DNA of 62,843 bases from Fibrobacter sp. (GCA_017615055.1 JAGAAW010000043.1:1-62843); one strand, 5' to 3'. Counted from the stretch's first letter, positions 24,329 through 33,861 are shown. The notes: a model not told the origin generated them from the letters alone. Numbers and translations: made by a program.

Positions 24329-27300
24329 ATGAAGATTCTGAAGGTTGAATTCGAAAATATCAATAGCCTCGCTGGCGAGTGGTGCATCGATTTTACGGAC
24401 CCCTCCTATGGCGAACTGGACCACAGCCTTTTCGTGATCAGCGGGAAGACGGGCATGGGCAAGACAAGTATTCTGGACGCGATTACGCTCGCTCTCTATG
24501 GCGCTACGCCGAGGCAAGGGCTGGTCTATAAGAAAACAGGTGACGAGGCCAAAGCTGCCGACAAGGGTAATGCCGTTATGACATCGGGAAAGGGCAGCTG
24601 CTATGCACGTGTTACATACTGCTGCCGTAAAGGTACGTATGTTTCGGAATGGAGCCAGCACCGCGCAAATAACAAGCCCGATACAGATCTGCAAACCGCC
24701 CATGGAAAAATCTGGAAGATCACTGATCCGGAAAACCCGAAGTTTGACGGCAATACGGGAAAAAGCGGTGAATTCGGCAAAAGGAATGCCGAAATTATCC
24801 AGCTGGACTATTCACAGTTCTGCCGCTCCGTAATGCTCGCACAGGGCGAATTCAACAAGTTCCTAACCTGCGAGGAGAAGGAACGCGCCGACATCCTCGA
24901 AAAGCTGAACGGCACCGAAAGGTTCCGCCATATTGGGAAAAAGGTGGGCGATCACAGGCGAGAAGCGAGCAAGGCTAGGGAAACCTCGCAGGCGGCGTTC
25001 AATGCGCTGAACAACGCCATGCCCAAGGCCGAAGACGTCACAAAGGACGAGGCCCTCCTTGCAGATGTCGCCGAAAAGGAAAAGACACTTACGGACAAGA
25101 AGAAAGACCTTGAAGCCCGTATCACCTGGCGCACTTCGATGGATAACTGCACCAGGAACCTGCAAAAGGCGGAAGATGGACTCACTCGCGCGACCCAGGA
25201 AAAAACCGAATTCTCCGAAAGCGAGACACGCCTTGCAAATGCCGAAAAGGCAAAGGAATGTGCCATACTCCATACGGAACTGCAGGGGTACCGTAAACAC
25301 GAGGCGGACGACAAGGCGGAGCTGAATACCTTGCAAGGGCAGCTCCCGCAAGTGGCAAGCGACCTGAAAAACGCGAGCGAAAGCAAGGCTCGTGCCGAAA
25401 AAGAAAAGAATGCCGCGGAACAGTATATCGCCGAAAACAATGAGCTCTGGAACGAAATCCGCAAGCTCGACCAGGACGTGAAAAATGCGATAAACACGAA
25501 GGCCGAAGCCGGGACCCGCAAGAGCAATGCCGAAAAGGCTCTCGCGAAGGCAGAAGATGACCTGAAAAAAGCCAAAACAGATATCGAGTCGCTCGAGCCG
25601 CAAGTCGATACCCTCAAGCAGACACAGGAAGCTAACGCGGAGGACGCCAAACTCGCTGGAATCATCCCGCAGAGCGAAACACTTGTCGCAAACATCCGCG
25701 GGTTCGACAAGAATATCGCCAAAGAAGAAAATGCAAAAAAGGCGGCTACAGAAGACCTGAAAAAGGCGGAAGAAGACCTAAAAGACGCAAATACGCTCAA
25801 GCAGGAACTTCTTGAACAGCAGAATGAACTGTTCAGGAACGATGTCCTCGCGCTTGCCAACGTAATCCAGAAGCACCTCACCGAAGGTGAAGCGTGCCCG
25901 GTTTGCGGATCCAAGGACCACCCCGCCTGCGACCATGCTGAAAATGCACCCGCCGATGAATCCGGCGTGAGCAGTACTGCCGAAAAGATCCGTGAACTGA
26001 ACAAGAAGATGCAGGATGTAGATGCGAAACTTGGCCAATGCGAAACAGCCAAGAGCCGCGCATTTACTGCCGGCAATGCAGCCACCGAGAATATCGAATC
26101 CCTGACCCGCCAGAAAAACGAGGCCATCGAAAACGTAACGAATCTCTGGAAACCCTGGGCAGAATTCGATCTTGAAAATGCGGACAGTATTCTCGCCAAC
26201 CTGAAAACGCGCAAGCAGCAGTTCGAGGCACTCAAGACGCAGCTCGACACCCTTTCAAAGGATCTCGAACTCGCACGCAACAACGAGAAAGTGTTCGGCG
26301 AAGCGGTGAAAAAGGAAAAGGATTCCCTCGCGACCGAAACGGCAGCATACGATGATGCCGTAAAAAAGCTGGACGAATTGCGTAGCACCCGTACCGAAAA
26401 GTTCAGCGACAAGGACGTGGAAGCAACCGCGAAGGAAGCGAATGACCGCAAGAACAACGCAGAAGCAGCCTTCAATACTGCCGACAAGGCATTCCGCGAA
26501 GCCGAAAACGAGAGCAATACCCTGAATACGAAAATCAAGTCGCTTCAGGAATCGCTCGTAAAGACCGCGGCCAGTATCGAAAAAGCCATCGAGAACTTCA
26601 AGAACGCCATCGAAGCGAAGGGCTTCGCCGATGAAGCCGCATTCCTGGCGGCAAACATGCCCGAAGAGGAATTCTTACGGCTGCAGACGAAGAAGAAATC
26701 TATTGACGAAGCGCTTGCTACCGCAAAGGGCAAGTTGCAGGCTGCCATCGATGCGCTTGAAAAAGTAAAGGCGGAACGCTCCGACGAGACTCCCCTGCAG
26801 GCACTTACCGATGGGAAAGCCGCCGTAGAAAAGGAGCTCAGCAAACTGCTGGAAGATTCCGGCGCAGCAAGGGCACGTATGGCAGAATTCAAGAAGAATT
26901 CCGCCAAACTGCAGGAACTCCAGAAGGATCTTGACGAGAAAACCGCCGAGTTCAACCGCTGGGAAACAATGGGCAGCTGGTTCGGCGTAATGAGCGGCGA
27001 TGACTTCGCGACATTCGTGCAGGGGCTTACCTTCAAGTCGCTGCTCAAGCTCGCGAACAAGCACTTGCAAACCATCAAGGACCGTTTCAGGCTCGTCGCA
27101 GACGGTAACCTGGGCTTCAAGGTGAACGATGCGGAACTCGATGTGGACCGCAGGACGACGAACCTCTCCGGAGGCGAGAAGTTCCTGGTGAGTCTCTCGC
27201 TCGCCCTCGGCATCGCTGACTTCGCAAGCCGTAACGTACGCGTGGAATCGCTGTTCATGGATGAAGGTTTCGGCACCCTGGACGACGCGACCCTCGAAGA

Positions 27301-27469
27301 TGTCATGAACTGTCTCAAGAGCCAGCAGCGCCAGGGCAAGATGCTCGGAATCATCACGCACGTCGAATCCGTCGTGAACAGCATCAACCAGAAAATTATG
27401 CTGGATCACGTCGCCGGACAAAAAGGCCACAGCAAGATCACGGGCCCCGGCGTCACGCGAGTTGCATAG
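24329..27469 (+). CDS. sbcC: exonuclease SbcC (Rad50-type SMC ATPase)
   Basis: 1046 aa. Walker A is GKTGMGKT (residues 39-46). Two long coiled-coil arms flank the zinc hook CPVC (residues 523-526). The ABC signature NLSGGEKF and Walker B LFMDEGFGTLD are near the C-terminus. It uses ATP to tether and remodel DNA ends for SbcD. It has a strong GAGGAG site and ends in a shared bidirectional terminator. Confidence 0.97.
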   Translation: MKILKVEFENINSLAGEWCIDFTDPSYGELDHSLFVISGKTGMGKTSILDAITLALYGATPRQGLVYKKTGDEAKAADKGNAVMTSGKGSCYARVTYCCRKGTYVSEWSQHRANNKPDTDLQTAHGKIWKITDPENPKFDGNTGKSGEFGKRNAEIIQLDYSQFCRSVMLAQGEFNKFLTCEEKERADILEKLNGTERFRHIGKKVGDHRREASKARETSQAAFNALNNAMPKAEDVTKDEALLADVAEKEKTLTDKKKDLEARITWRTSMDNCTRNLQKAEDGLTRATQEKTEFSESETRLANAEKAKECAILHTELQGYRKHEADDKAELNTLQGQLPQVASDLKNASESKARAEKEKNAAEQYIAENNELWNEIRKLDQDVKNAINTKAEAGTRKSNAEKALAKAEDDLKKAKTDIESLEPQVDTLKQTQEANAEDAKLAGIIPQSETLVANIRGFDKNIAKEENAKKAATEDLKKAEEDLKDANTLKQELLEQQNELFRNDVLALANVIQKHLTEGEACPVCGSKDHPACDHAENAPADESGVSSTAEKIRELNKKMQDVDAKLGQCETAKSRAFTAGNAATENIESLTRQKNEAIENVTNLWKPWAEFDLENADSILANLKTRKQQFEALKTQLDTLSKDLELARNNEKVFGEAVKKEKDSLATETAAYDDAVKKLDELRSTRTEKFSDKDVEATAKEANDRKNNAEAAFNTADKAFREAENESNTLNTKIKSLQESLVKTAASIEKAIENFKNAIEAKGFADEAAFLAANMPEEEFLRLQTKKKSIDEALATAKGKLQAAIDALEKVKAERSDETPLQALTDGKAAVEKELSKLLEDSGAARARMAEFKKNSAKLQELQKDLDEKTAEFNRWETMGSWFGVMSGDDFATFVQGLTFKSLLKLANKHLQTIKDRFRLVADGNLGFKVNDAELDVDRRTTNLSGGEKFLVSLSLALGIADFASRNVRVESLFMDEGFGTLDDATLEDVMNCLKSQQRQGKMLGIITHVESVVNSINQKIMLDHVAGQKGHSKITGPGVTRVA

Positions 27470-27484
27470 CACACCTCACACAAC

Positions 27485-27518
27485 AAAGATGCCCGCTTAT
27501 AAAAGCGGGGATCTTTTA
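27485..27518. terminator. bidirectional terminator
   Basis: A near-perfect inverted repeat (AAAGATGCCCGCTT / AAGCGGGGATCTTT) lies between convergent sbcC and the next minus-strand gene, whose stop codon sits in its edge. Confidence 0.85.
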
Positions 27519-28646
27519 AACTTTTCTCAGTTCTAACACGGGCAGTTTGAGCAATCCTTCCCACATCCGAACTAGCCACGATTCATTGTTCTCTTTTTCA
27601 AGGATAGACACCGCCTTATCAAGAGCCTCTTTCCACTGCGGGAGCAATTCGTTAGGCACGCTGTAATAAACATCGTCGTCAATTTCCGATATAATCCATT
27701 CTGCCCACGTCTTTTCATCGGTCTGCTCGTTAGAAACTTCCCAGTGCTTCACCACGCCTTCAAATTCTTCTCTAGAACTGAAACCGAAAATCCGCATCGT
27801 AGACAACTCGTCGTCATCATCATAAAAACGCTTGTAATGGAACATATCGTCATCAAAAGAGTCTATCGGTTGCGTAACAAAACCATGTGCATAGAAACCC
27901 GGTATCGGGAAAGCATTGTATTCTAAAAACAACTTTTCGGAACCGCTCACCTCGACCCAATAAGGCTTGCCACACTTTGCGGCAACGTCCCAGGTGCTAA
28001 TATTCGGCAATTCGATAGCCAGTTGGTCCCGCTCAACTTTCAAGGTGCGAAGGTGTTCCTCAACCTGGCGTTTTAGCATCGTTGCCTGCTGCCTAAACAC
28101 ATCGGTCAGAATGCGCCGGAGTTCCCGGCCCTTGCCTTGAGCAATCGCTTCATCCGCTTTCGCCAATAAATCGTACAGCGTCTCTTTATCATTTGCATAA
28201 AAACCTTCCCAAAGAGCACAATCCTCACCGGCCGATGGGAAAAAATTCCTGATTTTCTGAAATCCCTTGATTACCTCACGATTCTTTTCCTCAGGGTCAT
28301 TTTCGTTCTTTGCGAAAAATGCAAATTCATCTTCCGTATCGGCAAATCTCTTTCCGTAATCATCGGAAATCATGTTGCACAACCGTTCCATGGCAGTAAT
28401 AGTTCGGCTATATAGATCAATCGCAACGATTGCTGCCTTAATCTCGTTATCGATGCCGTCGAGGTCCGGGCAGGTCACCGGCACGGAATCGTGATCAATC
28501 TCCATCCCGTCAAACCAGCAAAAAGAAACCAGTTCAAGGTGCATCTTGCGCAACAACGCGCGCTTGCCCTCAAAAACCGCCAGTTCTTTCTGAACGGCTA
28601 AAATGTCATCCTTTATCTGCTGAATCGTCCGCATTTGAAACCCCAT
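27516..28646 (-). CDS. unknown protein, second gene of operator-a unit
   Basis: 376 aa, unrecognised. The N-terminal half is helical with coiled-coil character (IKDDILAVQKELAVFEGKRALL, RQQATMLKRQVEEHLRTLKVER). The C-terminal half is acidic, with DDDDE and DDDVYYSVPNELLPQW segments. No membrane or zinc motif. It lies 20 nt downstream of 28667-29386 and would be expressed from the 29430 operator-promoter. The start is uncertain: ATG at 28646 or 28634; the AAGGA site suits the inner one poorly and the outer one not at all. Confidence 0.7.
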   Translation of the reverse strand: MGFQMRTIQQIKDDILAVQKELAVFEGKRALLRKMHLELVSFCWFDGMEIDHDSVPVTCPDLDGIDNEIKAAIVAIDLYSRTITAMERLCNMISDDYGKRFADTEDEFAFFAKNENDPEEKNREVIKGFQKIRNFFPSAGEDCALWEGFYANDKETLYDLLAKADEAIAQGKGRELRRILTDVFRQQATMLKRQVEEHLRTLKVERDQLAIELPNISTWDVAAKCGKPYWVEVSGSEKLFLEYNAFPIPGFYAHGFVTQPIDSFDDDMFHYKRFYDDDDELSTMRIFGFSSREEFEGVVKHWEVSNEQTDEKTWAEWIISEIDDDVYYSVPNELLPQWKEALDKAVSILEKENNESWLVRMWEGLLKLPVLELRKV

Positions 28647-28666
28647 TCCTTAACAAAATCCACTTT

Positions 28667-29386
28667 CTAAAGAGAAATATCATAGTTGAGGTAAAAACAC
28701 CCTAGGTCCATATTCACGATATCGCTGTAGGAATAGAGACTATGGTGTAGGTCATCCATCAAGTGGCACAGGAATATCGTCATTCCGTTTTTCACGAAAT
28801 AGTCGTATTTCAGCCATTTGCCCCAAGCTTCGAAAATGTATTTCTCGTTATCGCGCGGGTCTTCCGGTTCTTCACCATCGCCAAAGGTAAACCATTCGAG
28901 TGCGCGCATATCCGCATAATCCTGCAACAAGCTGCAAAGCCAGTCGTATTTCTGTTCGTGTTCATCATCATCGATGTACATTATATCGTAGCGGATTTCG
29001 CACGTAACTTGGTAATCCTTGTAAAAATCGAACCCTTGCGCAATGAGGCCGTCCAGATTCCGCTTAATCTCGACGAACTTCTGGTACATTTCGTATTCCA
29101 GTTTGCGGATGTGCTGGTCGAGCCGAATCAACTTGTCAAGTTTTTCTTCGGTCCAAACGAATTCCTCGTTCAACTTTATTTGACGATCAAACAGAAATTC
29201 CTCATTTACTTCTGCATAGCGCATCTCATACGTGGAATAAGGCGCAGCATCATCCTTGTCGTCTTTGGCGTCGCAATACCGCTTCATCTTCTCAACTTTT
29301 TCCAAGCCGCCTTCAACGTCCTTGTAGAATTCCTCAAGAACTTTCCAGTCCGTATGCCTATCCATCATGTACACATTACGATTCAT
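28667..29386 (-). CDS. unknown protein, family A (paralogue of 42775-44016 C-terminus)
   Basis: 239 aa from the ATG preceded by AAGGAG at 5 nt; an upstream TTG start is rejected because it would lie inside the promoter. A helix LDKLIRLDQHIRKLEYE..., then LDGLIAQGFDFYKDYQV...IMYIDDDEHE, align with LDKLLQLNKRLIELQDE and MALMAQGKTYYKTFCIETSIIYESEE in 42775-44016, and both end in FYxxxxI segments. So this is a family with members in two operator-controlled units. Function unknown; cytoplasmic. Confidence 0.78.
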   Translation of the reverse strand: MNRNVYMMDRHTDWKVLEEFYKDVEGGLEKVEKMKRYCDAKDDKDDAAPYSTYEMRYAEVNEEFLFDRQIKLNEEFVWTEEKLDKLIRLDQHIRKLEYEMYQKFVEIKRNLDGLIAQGFDFYKDYQVTCEIRYDIMYIDDDEHEQKYDWLCSLLQDYADMRALEWFTFGDGEEPEDPRDNEKYIFEAWGKWLKYDYFVKNGMTIFLCHLMDDLHHSLYSYSDIVNMDLGCFYLNYDISL

Positions 29387-29429
29387 AGCGACTCCTTGGT
29401 AAGCGCTATTCATAAATATATACTTACTA

Positions 29430-29448
29430 TGCGACAACTACTGACGCA
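29430..29448 (-). promoter_or_regulatory. operator a of the WYL-linked regulon
   Basis: Minus strand TGCGTCAGTAGTTGTCGCA, 9 nt before -10 TATATT (29415-29420). It heads 28667-29386 and 27516-28646. Confidence 0.8.
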
Positions 29449-29458
29449 TATTGCAGTT

Positions 29459-30238
29459 TTAAACAACCCGCGTCATTTCCGCGATATCTAGGCATTGGTA
29501 GTGGGTCTTGCGCGGGGCCTCTTCGCCATTTTTGGCGGCAAATTCCACGTCACCTTCGTAATGGCAGTGATAATGCCCATAAAACCACAAAGTTGGCTTG
29601 ACAGTCTGCAAAACATAATCCAGATATTTGCGAGATTCAACAATTTTTAGCCAGGTTTCATCACGCACATGGTCTGCTCGCATAAGGGGCGGCTCAAAAG
29701 AAAGCGGCGCCTCATGCGACACAACAATATCAACCCTTTCAGGAAATAAGGTCCCTGAGCTCGCCGAAGGGACCGAACCAGTCGAAGGGGCCTCATCTGT
29801 CCACCAGACGCGTTTAGAAGACCCAAACTTGATTAAGGAATCATTTATCATCCGCCGTGACTTGCGACTCAGCGGATCGACCAAGTCAATATCGGCAGAA
29901 ACCGCCCCACCAACAGGGTAAATCCTCTTGCCGCATAATTCGATTATGCAGTGATCCGGCAGAAAATGCAGTCGCTTAAAATCGTGCTTTCCATCGAAAA
30001 ACGCAGGATCGTCGTGGTTGCCGCGAATCGTGCATATGCAAATGTCGTTTTTCTCAAGTGATGCACGCACCTTGCCGTAGACAACATCCATCGATTTCGG
30101 GCGACCGAAACCCGCACCAAAATCACCGACAATCAGGATGTCGGTGCACGATATCCCACGATTCACCGCATTCCGGACAAGCCCGGACAATTCGCCGTGA
30201 ATGTCCCCGCAAATCCATAGTTGCCTTTCGCTGCGCAC
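29459..30238 (-). CDS. calcineurin-like metallophosphoesterase
   Basis: 259 aa with GTG start directly after the Fic gene stop. Dimetal motifs in order: CGDIHGE, GDFGAGFG, RGNHDD, SHEAP and GHYHCHYEGD. These predict a phosphodiesterase or phosphatase of unknown substrate (nucleotide, nucleic acid or protein). Residues around PSTGSVPSASSGT are encoded by an inserted palindromic repeat. Third gene of the operator-b unit, after 30786-32024 and the Fic protein. Confidence 0.9.
   Translation of the reverse strand: MRSERQLWICGDIHGELSGLVRNAVNRGISCTDILIVGDFGAGFGRPKSMDVVYGKVRASLEKNDICICTIRGNHDDPAFFDGKHDFKRLHFLPDHCIIELCGKRIYPVGGAVSADIDLVDPLSRKSRRMINDSLIKFGSSKRVWWTDEAPSTGSVPSASSGTLFPERVDIVVSHEAPLSFEPPLMRADHVRDETWLKIVESRKYLDYVLQTVKPTLWFYGHYHCHYEGDVEFAAKNGEEAPRKTHYQCLDIAEMTRVV
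29750..29775. repeat. palindromic repeat inserted in-frame in the phosphoesterase gene
   Basis: GGTCCC/GGGACC stem around TGAGCTCGCCGAA, followed by a partial GTCGAAGGGG copy to 29790. The TGAGC..CGAAGGG core is typical of a widespread REP-like element. It adds about 12 Ser/Pro/Gly-rich residues between conserved blocks. Confidence 0.6.
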
Positions 30239-30239
30239 A

Positions 30240-30773
30240 TCACCCCATCAGATTAACAACAATCTTCACCATCATTTCCATGTCTTCGGGACGGCTCTCT
30301 GCAATCATCAGCGTCATGGTCACAAGCGTCGCGTCGGCGATTCGCTTGGAACCATCACCCTTGTACAAGATGCCGTTATTCAGCAGAAACCACAGGAAGA
30401 GCGTTGCCGCAATGCGCTTGTTGCCGTCGCTGAACGAATGGTTCTTCGTAACGAGATAAAGGAGCATCGCCGCCTTCTGCTCGACACTCGGGTAAAGTTC
30501 CACACCGCCAAAGGTCTGGTAAATCTGCCCGATGCTACTCTTGAAGGATTCGTCCTTCTCGCGCCCGAACAACTCGCTTCCACCGAACTTGTCCTTGAGC
30601 CCCTGAATCGCAGACATCGCGTTCTCGTAAGTCGCATGAAACTTTTCTGCGGCCGTACTTTTGCAGAGCGTAAGCCTCTGGTGATCGTAATCGTCTAGCG
30701 TATCAAGCGCAAAGGCGTAATCCGTCACCACATCAACCAGTGACTGCGTATCAATATCTTTTTCGTTCTGCAT
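30240..30773 (-). CDS. Fic-domain protein
   Basis: 177 aa. The Fic catalytic motif HSFSDGNKRIAA is complete (His, Asp and Asn-Lys-Arg), predicting AMP or other nucleotidyl/phosphate transfer to protein hydroxyls. The preceding helix GQIYQTFGGVELYPSVEQKAAMLLYLV matches the RhuM/Doc-like Fic subgroup. No clear autoinhibitory (S/T)xxxE(G/N) helix is visible in the protein or a neighbour. It lies 12 nt after 30786-32024 and abuts the phosphoesterase, which could in principle reverse a Fic modification. Confidence 0.92.
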   Translation of the reverse strand: MQNEKDIDTQSLVDVVTDYAFALDTLDDYDHQRLTLCKSTAAEKFHATYENAMSAIQGLKDKFGGSELFGREKDESFKSSIGQIYQTFGGVELYPSVEQKAAMLLYLVTKNHSFSDGNKRIAATLFLWFLLNNGILYKGDGSKRIADATLVTMTLMIAESRPEDMEMMVKIVVNLMG

Positions 30774-30785
30774 ATAGTTCCTTTT

Positions 30786-32024
30786 TTAAGTGTTCTTTTT
30801 TGCCGCACTAGTTTCAAATCCAAGTTCTTCCATAATCTTCTGAGTAATCTGCGAAATCATGTACTTGCCCATATTATTGTGCCCTGCCCAAGTATCCATA
30901 TAAGTCCTTTGCTGCAAGTCCTCGTAATTCAGAGGCTTTCCCAATGGGCTAGACGATTGCTGCAATATTTCTGCCAGCGGAATGTTCTCCACAAACCGTC
31001 CGGCAGGCTCGCGCCGCATGGCATCAAAATTGCCCACCACGCTGTATGCGTCTTGTGAACCAGCATCCTTAACAATAATAGACTTCTGATTGAACGCCTT
31101 GGCCAGTTTCTGGACATTTTTGAAAAAGTCTGGCTTACATTCCACATTGACAAGGACATAGCAGTTATCGCCCTTCGCTACGGCATAGCGCAACCTGAGT
31201 GCCACAGCATACAGTTTCCGATCCCATCCACGCCGGTACATCTGCGGTACAAAGCCGGCATTTTTGTATTCTTCACTTTCTGCATACTCTCGAATTTTGC
31301 TATAGACACCATCGCCCATAGCCTCGATATGGTCCGGAAATTCGCGAAACACCGCACATTCGAACTGCCCGAAATGTCTAGAGATATTATCAATGACAGA
31401 ATTGTCAAGAGCTGCGGAAATTTGCACCTGCGGTTGGGCCTGAATACATACCAAATAATGCTTGTGCCGATTCAGGTCGTTAATTAACAACTCCTTGTCA
31501 AGCCTGTGACCACGCCACTCGTCAAGCAGGCTTTTTGCCAAGGCGAGAAGTTCTGTTGACGAAAGTCCACTTATTTCGAATGTTGCGGAATGGCTGTCAT
31601 ACATTTCGCCCGTTTCGCGGTTTAGATAATGCCCCTTGAAAATAGAGTCGTGGCTGAATTCGTTGTAATCCAAAACGACCTCATCCCGTTTCTTGCCGAA
31701 GAGACGAGTCCAGAAACTGCGATGAAAAATCTGTGCTTGATTATGTTTCAAAAAGCTCGATGCCACGGACAAATCCGGCGTGAACTGTAAATCCGTCGGG
31801 CAGACTATCACCCCGCCAAGGCACCCTCGCTGCTGCATATCGCCTTTTGGGTGAATGGTTTCGTCGAATTCGTACGCTTCTGAATTCAACTGGCACTCGC
31901 GAATAAAGCCACCCCGCTGAATGGCATGACCATTCGGCATCCCCAAACCGCTCGGGTGGAAATACTTGATTTCCTTGACGATAAACTTTTTCGGCCTTAA
32001 ATCAAGCTCTTGCCTATACCTCAT
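30786..32024 (-). CDS. unknown protein heading operator-b unit
   Basis: 412 aa from an ATG with AAGGAG at 5 nt. Unrecognised. Conserved-looking stretches include KYFHPSGLGMPNGHAIQRGG, RSFWTRLFGKK, and a C-terminal NMGKYMISQITQKIMEELG. Mixed alpha/beta with no membrane segments. It is co-transcribed with a Fic protein and a phosphoesterase. The composition resembles the other regulon unknowns. Confidence 0.75.
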   Translation of the reverse strand: MRYRQELDLRPKKFIVKEIKYFHPSGLGMPNGHAIQRGGFIRECQLNSEAYEFDETIHPKGDMQQRGCLGGVIVCPTDLQFTPDLSVASSFLKHNQAQIFHRSFWTRLFGKKRDEVVLDYNEFSHDSIFKGHYLNRETGEMYDSHSATFEISGLSSTELLALAKSLLDEWRGHRLDKELLINDLNRHKHYLVCIQAQPQVQISAALDNSVIDNISRHFGQFECAVFREFPDHIEAMGDGVYSKIREYAESEEYKNAGFVPQMYRRGWDRKLYAVALRLRYAVAKGDNCYVLVNVECKPDFFKNVQKLAKAFNQKSIIVKDAGSQDAYSVVGNFDAMRREPAGRFVENIPLAEILQQSSSPLGKPLNYEDLQQRTYMDTWAGHNNMGKYMISQITQKIMEELGFETSAAKKNT

Positions 32025-32060
32025 ATCGGCTCCTTGTCTGCCGATAATATACATAGGCTA

Positions 32061-32079
32061 TGCGACAACTACTGTCGTA
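32061..32079 (-). promoter_or_regulatory. operator b of the WYL-linked regulon
   Basis: Minus strand TACGACAGTAGTTGTCGCA, 9 nt before -10 TATATT (32046-32051). It heads 30786-32024, Fic and phosphoesterase. Confidence 0.8.
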
Positions 32080-32136
32080 TAAAATAGATGCGATAATTTT
32101 TCATGCCAAATCAAACCAATTTGGTTGGCGCGACTC

Positions 32137-33069
32137 TCACAATTTGCGGATTTCTTCTTCGGAGAGGCCGGTCCGGCGGACAATAATCTCCATCGGAACG
32201 TTATCGTCACGCAATCCCTTCGCCATCTCCCGCTCGCGCTCAGAGACACTTTCGTTAACCTTCGCGTTAATCTCGTCCGCGAATTCCTCGAAAATGCCAT
32301 CGACCATGGCGTTGTGGTCCCATTCCTTGTGATACACTTTCTGGTAGGCCTCGTATTCTTCTTTGGTGAAGTTAGATACTTTTGAACTTTCTGTCAAGTT
32401 TTTGAACTTTTTCTCATCGAGTTCTGCGGGCAGTTCCTTGAGCTTGTCAAGAAAGCGGAAAAAGAACAGCCACTTGCGGATGCTGGAAGAGCCAAGTTCA
32501 ATGAAAAAGGGAACCTTCGAAAGTTCGATGGCAGTGAAATTGTAGGTGTCCACAAACTGTTCGCCCGTCTCCAGGTCGCAAACGGTCGCACGATGAATGA
32601 TGCGTTCGTCGTCAAACACCTTATGCCGGGCAAACGCAATCACGTAGGTCGGTTTCACGTTGAATTTCCAACCTGCCCCTGTTTCCGATTGATTTACGAC
32701 CATCTCGCTTGCATAGAATGCAAGACGCTTGCGAAAGTTCTTCAACTTGCGAATTTGCACCTCGATTTCGATGAGGTTACCCATATCATCCTCGCAGTGC
32801 AGGTCGAAAATAGCAGTGCGGGATTCCTTACTCCCGCTCAGGTTGTGAGCCACATTTCGCGTCTTCACGTTCACAATCGGCCGTTTGAGTTGCGGTTCCA
32901 GCAGGTCGTTCAGCAGATTCACGAGGTTCTGCCGGCTTACGGGCTTGTCGGGGTTGAACGCCTTCTTGAAGGCGAGGTCCACGAGCAGGTTGGCGTACGG
33001 GCTCTTCTCGCCCGGTTTCACAATGCAGTCCTTGAACGGCTTACGCTTGGTCTTGGTCTGTTTTTCCAT
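32137..33069 (-). CDS. Rpn-type PD-(D/E)XK nuclease (transposase-like)
   Basis: 310 aa. The N-terminal DLAFKKAFNPDKPVSRQNLVNLLNDLL and AIFDLHCEDDMGNLIEIEVQ (PD-(D/E)XK metal site) match the PD-(D/E)XK transposase/Rpn family. The C-terminus has the usual GLRDDNVPMEIIVRRTGLSEEEIRKL tail. Members are recombination-promoting nucleases and are often multicopy and mobile. No terminal repeats were seen nearby. It lies outside the operator-linked units, with its own AAAACGGAGAC site. Confidence 0.9.
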   Translation of the reverse strand: MEKQTKTKRKPFKDCIVKPGEKSPYANLLVDLAFKKAFNPDKPVSRQNLVNLLNDLLEPQLKRPIVNVKTRNVAHNLSGSKESRTAIFDLHCEDDMGNLIEIEVQIRKLKNFRKRLAFYASEMVVNQSETGAGWKFNVKPTYVIAFARHKVFDDERIIHRATVCDLETGEQFVDTYNFTAIELSKVPFFIELGSSSIRKWLFFFRFLDKLKELPAELDEKKFKNLTESSKVSNFTKEEYEAYQKVYHKEWDHNAMVDGIFEEFADEINAKVNESVSEREREMAKGLRDDNVPMEIIVRRTGLSEEEIRKL

Positions 33070-33090
33070 TTTGTCTCCGTTTTTTAAAGC

Positions 33091-33126
33091 AAAAAAGACC
33101 GCCCCGCTTGCGCGGATAGCGATCTT
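33091..33126 (-). terminator. terminator of DUF4417 gene
   Basis: Minus-strand GATCGC/GCGGTC outer and CCGC/GCGG inner stems followed by TTTTTT. Confidence 0.7.
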
Positions 33127-33192
33127 CTAATAGCACCCTTTCTGGTGTTGGAGACAATATACAAAAAGGAGGGCGGAAAAACAAGCGAATGT

Positions 33193-33861
33193 CTAACGAG
33201 ATTTCAGTAAATGTTGTTCCTTATCCCAGTTATCGAATCGAATGAATTTCGGTTCATAGGACAAGTCACAAAACACATCCTTCTGCATAGGACCATACAC
33301 GACGACAATCAAGGGATGGAGAACCTTGAGCATTTCAATAATGCCCAAATGCATCAGCCGTTTTTCATCTTGCGTTTGGCAACATCCATATGTCCCGATA
33401 GCAACAATGGAATTACGCGGAATACCGGCAAAAGCTATCGGCTCAGGCAATTCCACTGTCGTAAACGTCCGCTCGTCACCCCACCGCACATTGGGAACCT
33501 GATAGATTCCGTTATGTTGCAGAAAACTGGCGTTTCGGCGTGAAATAAAAAGATTGGCGATTTGAGCACAAAGCGGAGCCTCCACCAAAATTGAATTGTC
33601 TGGCGAGATTATGCCAGGATGCTGTGATAGTTCGTCCAAGAAAAGTTCTGGATGGTTCGTGAATTTTTGATAATGGGCTTCATGCTCATAATAATGAACG
33701 AACCGTTTTTTGGCTAGTTTTCGTTTGGAAAAGGGTACCAAGCCGCTTGGCTCAATAATTTTGGTCAATGGTTCTAGGCGCGGAATTTCGAATATTCCGT
33801 CATAAAAGGCTTGTTCCAACAATTCCGAACGCAAGCCGTCGTCAAAGGCGTTTATACGCAT
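33193..33861 (-). CDS. DUF4417 protein
   Basis: 222 aa. The DUF4417 pattern is evident: an N-terminal aromatic FVHYYEHEAHY, SPDNSILVEAPLCAQIANLFISRR, a GIYQVPNVRWGDERTF block, AGIPRNSIVAIGTYG and LIVVVYGP. The family is common in phages and mobile elements and its function is not established. It lies between an Rpn nuclease and a toxin/immunity cassette in an accessory stretch. A repeat with a GTTAG/CTAAC dyad lies 67-90 nt upstream. Confidence 0.75.
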   Translation of the reverse strand: MRINAFDDGLRSELLEQAFYDGIFEIPRLEPLTKIIEPSGLVPFSKRKLAKKRFVHYYEHEAHYQKFTNHPELFLDELSQHPGIISPDNSILVEAPLCAQIANLFISRRNASFLQHNGIYQVPNVRWGDERTFTTVELPEPIAFAGIPRNSIVAIGTYGCCQTQDEKRLMHLGIIEMLKVLHPLIVVVYGPMQKDVFCDLSYEPKFIRFDNWDKEQHLLKSR

